64,000 nucleotides of DNA from Paenibacillus bovis (GTDB taxonomy: Bacteria; Bacillota; Bacilli; Bacillales; Bacillaceae_C), in NCBI GenBank assembly GCA_007679095.1, contig VEFU01000009.1, forward strand, positions 7,695-71,694, given 5' to 3'. Shown here piece by piece: positions 61,717 to 64,000 of the stretch. Below the pieces are notes generated by a model. It saw nothing but the letters and a program-made list of their open reading frames with translations, was not told where the DNA came from and did not search any database. A program made the translations under genes and the position numbers. The first letter of the stretch is position 1, and every line of letters starts with the position of its first letter.

Positions 61717-62413
61717 AATATGTACAATCTGTGCTAGGGGCGGATCAAAAGGTGTGAAAGGCAAAAACATTAGAAAGTTATTAAATATTCCATTAATTGC
61801 ACATAGTATTATTCAAGCAAAAAAGAGCGATATGTTTGATTGCATTGCAGTTAGCAGTGATAGTAAGGATATATTAGATATTGCTAAGGAATATGGAGCA
61901 GACTTGTTAATTGTAAGACCTAAAGAACTGGCGACAGATCAGGCAGCTAAATTACCTGTAATACAGCATTGTGTTAAAGTTTCTGAAGAAAAATTAGAAA
62001 GAGAATTTGACATCGTAGTAGATTTAGATGTTACTTCTCCACTTAGATCAATTGAAGATATTGTTCATAGCCTTGCACAGTTCGAGGAAAATGAAGATGC
62101 TACGAATTTAATATCTGGTGCTCCAGCTCGAAGAAGTCCCTATTTTAATCTGGTAGAAGTTAAAGATGGTTATGTATCACTTTCAAAACCGTTAGAAAAA
62201 GGAATTGTCCGACGTCAAGATGCACCACAAAGTTATGATATGAATGCTTCTATATATATATGGCGAAGAGAATCATTAATGAAATCTACTTCTGTTTTTC
62301 AATCAAATACAATCCTATATGAGATGCCAGAAGAACGTTCCATTGATATTGATTCAGAGTTAGATTTTGAATTTGTTTCTTTTCTTGCAAAAAAAAGAGG
62401 AGAAATAGGATGA
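61709..62413 (+). CDS. legF: NeuA/LegF CMP-nonulosonate cytidylyltransferase
   Basis: 234 aa, start at the ATG at 61709 (MNRICTICARGGSKGVKGKNIRKL), 8 bp inside the upstream gene. CTP-binding ARGGSKGVKGKN, DLDVTSPLRSIEDI, PRRSPYFNLVE, ending IDIDSELDFEFV. Activates the nonulosonic acid to CMP-sugar for the Maf transferase. Confidence 0.92.
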   Translation: MNRICTICARGGSKGVKGKNIRKLLNIPLIAHSIIQAKKSDMFDCIAVSSDSKDILDIAKEYGADLLIVRPKELATDQAAKLPVIQHCVKVSEEKLEREFDIVVDLDVTSPLRSIEDIVHSLAQFEENEDATNLISGAPARRSPYFNLVEVKDGYVSLSKPLEKGIVRRQDAPQSYDMNASIYIWRRESLMKSTSVFQSNTILYEMPEERSIDIDSELDFEFVSFLAKKRGEIG

Positions 62414-63234
62414 AAAAAAAATATTTTGACAAATTTAGATTAGATGGGAAAACAGCCATTGTTACTGGTGGGGCAGGGATTTTAGGACATCATTTTTGTA
62501 CAGGTTTAGCAGATGCAGGTGCAAATGTTGCTGTTGTAGATATTAATCTTCAGGAAGCTCAAAAAACAGCATTATTTATTAAAAAAAATTATAAGACTCA
62601 TGCAGTAGCGTTTCAATGTGATGTATCATCTGAGGAATCAGTGATGTTAATGGTTCAAAATGTGAAAAAGGAATTTGGGAGGATAGATGTCCTTCATAAT
62701 AATGCTGCTGGAAAATCTAGTAACTTAGATAAGTTTTTTGCTGATTTTGAAGAATTCGAGCTTGATCAATGGAAAGAAATTATGGGAATCAATTTAGATG
62801 GCATGTTTTTAGTTGCTAAACATGTTGGACAAGTAATCAAGGAGCAACGGACTGGTGGGTCAATCATTCAAACATCTTCTATATATGGAGTGATGGCTCC
62901 TGATCAACGCATATATGAGGGATCAAATTATCTAGGACGTCAAATTAATACACCTGCAATCTATTCCGCTTCTAAAGCTGGAGTAATTGGACTTACAAAA
63001 TATTTAGCAACTTATTGGGCAAAGGATAAAATCAGGGTTAATACCATTACCCCTGGTGGAGTCGAAAGTGGACAGAATGATACCTTTAAAAATAAATATA
63101 GAAACCGGGTCCCACTGGGCCGTATGGCTCAGCCAGAAGAGATGGTTGGTGCATTAATCTATCTTGCTTCAGATGCTTCAAGTTATGTAACAGGACAGAA
63201 TATTATAGTAGATGGTGGATTAAATGCTTGGTGA
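62410..63234 (+). CDS. SDR oxidoreductase, PtmA-like
   Basis: 274 aa. Classical SDR: TGGAGILGHHFCTGLADAGANVAVVDI (TGxxxGxG), NNAAG, catalytic Ser in QTSSIYGVM and YSASKAG (Tyr-x3-Lys), TPGGVESGQND. PtmA in Campylobacter has this fold and acts in the legionaminic acid pathway. ATGA overlap with legF; last gene of the overlapping block. Confidence 0.88.
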   Translation: MKKKYFDKFRLDGKTAIVTGGAGILGHHFCTGLADAGANVAVVDINLQEAQKTALFIKKNYKTHAVAFQCDVSSEESVMLMVQNVKKEFGRIDVLHNNAAGKSSNLDKFFADFEEFELDQWKEIMGINLDGMFLVAKHVGQVIKEQRTGGSIIQTSSIYGVMAPDQRIYEGSNYLGRQINTPAIYSASKAGVIGLTKYLATYWAKDKIRVNTITPGGVESGQNDTFKNKYRNRVPLGRMAQPEEMVGALIYLASDASSYVTGQNIIVDGGLNAW

Positions 63235-63352
63235 GATAGTTTCTTCTAAACTAAACAAGTCAAATATCCAAGAATAAGTGATTCTAGTACTTATAAGAAG
63301 GATAAGTGGTTATATAAAAAACTTGTGATATATAAATTAAGGAGTCGCAGGC

Positions 63353-64000
63353 ATGTCTAAAGACTATAAACTTCATTGGCCTTCTCATCCCAATATCTAT
63401 GGTGGGAACGGAGTAAGAAAATTTAATATATATTTCTCAGAACCAGATCAAGGTGTCAATGAAGAAACGGGAATTTTATTATTGATACCTGGATTTGGAG
63501 CCAATGCAAGTTCAAACGTATATAAAAAAATGAGAAAAAACTTTGCTGATCAATATAATTTAATCGTAGTTCAGTGTGATTATTTTGGACAGGAATTTAT
63601 GCAAGGCAGCAGGTCGGTTCAAATGAACTTTTCTCGAGATAATCTATCAGGAATTTTCTCAAGTTCTGAGATAGAAAATATCTTTAAAGATGGATTTAAT
63701 GGAAGAAAATTTATTGAGATTGGTAGTAAGTACTCTATCAATTTATCATTAAAGGAAATATTAAATGAGACAGCAGACAATTTTAATGATATGGGTTTAA
63801 TGCAGGCTATGGACCATCTCACATCTATTTATTATGTAATAAAAATTTTGGAGGACAATGGTCTAACATTTAATACTAACAAAATTATCGCATACGGGCA
63901 TTCACATGGAGCCTATTTATGTTATCTATGTAATGCAATGGCTCCACATCTGTTTTCGTTGATAATAGATAACTCAGCCTGGTTACAACCAGTATATTTA
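63353..64000 (+). CDS. DUF2920-type alpha/beta hydrolase, partial
   Basis: 216 codons seen; open at the right edge. Start ATG with AAGGAG 8-9 nt upstream. ILLLIPGFGANASSNVYKKM, NLIVVQCDYFGQEFMQ, nucleophile elbow AYGHSHGAYLCYLCN. Resembles the DUF2920 family linked to Campylobacter motility/flagellin loci; this fits the sugar operon. A 118-bp gap without a terminator separates it from the SDR. Confidence 0.78.
   Translation, partial: MSKDYKLHWPSHPNIYGGNGVRKFNIYFSEPDQGVNEETGILLLIPGFGANASSNVYKKMRKNFADQYNLIVVQCDYFGQEFMQGSRSVQMNFSRDNLSGIFSSSEIENIFKDGFNGRKFIEIGSKYSINLSLKEILNETADNFNDMGLMQAMDHLTSIYYVIKILEDNGLTFNTNKIIAYGHSHGAYLCYLCNAMAPHLFSLIIDNSAWLQPVYL

Overview
The window is chromosomal DNA from an AT-rich, low-GC Gram-positive, motile, rod-type bacterium of the Bacillaceae/Caryophanaceae (Planococcaceae) kind. 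The evidence is a set of recognisable Bacillus-type genes (gltC, ylbL, ywbE, bshB2/yojF, pdxK, degV-comFA-comFC, the yvyF-flgM-flgN-flgK-flgL-fliW-csrA-hag flagellar block), strong AGGAGG-type ribosome binding sites, T-tailed intrinsic terminators, SigD-type promoters (TAAA-N15-xCCGATAT) and a typical ~130 bp Bacillaceae intergenic palindromic element. I cannot name the genus from sequence alone.

Layout. 1-640: a 52-bp-period hairpin repeat array that runs in from the left edge. 670-30735: housekeeping and accessory genes: gdhA/gltC divergent pair, an isolated purC-type gene, transporters, a YlbL/SepM-type protease, ywbE, an AAA ATPase, an S66 peptidase, a BrkB-like membrane protein, a quinone oxidoreductase, a CynX-type transporter, a PRK06851-type ATPase, recQ, YjiH-type and HAD proteins, a DUF418 protein with a DesKR-like two-component system, a Clp_N-GNAT fusion, a 48-aa Lmo0937-type membrane protein, and a response regulator/kinase/ABC/FtsX module of the antibiotic- or peptide-sensing kind. 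30850-31540: a 20-bp tandem array. 31657-32713: bshB2 and yojF. 32870-33720: a second, unrelated array that also has a 52-bp period. 33850-37490: pdxK, a small transcription unit with a 22-codon ORF, a TnpB-only IS605/IS1341-type element that interrupts the start of an rsgA-like gene, and degV.

37557-50890 is the competence and late-flagellar region. The common order comFA-comFC-yvyF-flgM / flgN-flgK-flgL-yviE-fliW-csrA-hag is interrupted between flgM and flgN by ylqG-like, ylqH (FlhB-like), fliS, a second flagellin and yaaR. The main flagellin gene hag is split by a 360-nt group I intron. The interrupted reading frame is restored exactly by removing 50417-50776. The hag leader carries a SigD promoter and a two-site CsrA target (GGA-loop hairpin plus SD), matching the adjacent fliW-csrA.

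51164-64000 is a long, tightly overlapping operon behind a SigD-type promoter. It holds an unknown protein, a Maf-type glycosyltransferase, and a nonulosonic (legionaminic-type) acid pathway: LegB, LegC, NeuC/LegG, NeuB/LegI, a NeuD-like acetyltransferase, an amidotransferase, a PtmE-like nucleotidyltransferase, a Gfo/Idh/MocA oxidoreductase, NeuA/LegF, a PtmA-like SDR, and a DUF2920-type protein cut by the right edge. Together these predict that flagellin is decorated with an amidated or acetylated legionaminic-type sugar under the same sigma factor as the filament. The amidotransferase gene is frameshifted at a run of eight A residues, which suggests an on/off switch, transcript slippage or a sequencing error. 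The best candidates for something new are the 52-bp arrays, the intron/CsrA/FliW layers on hag, and the A8-gated amidotransferase.
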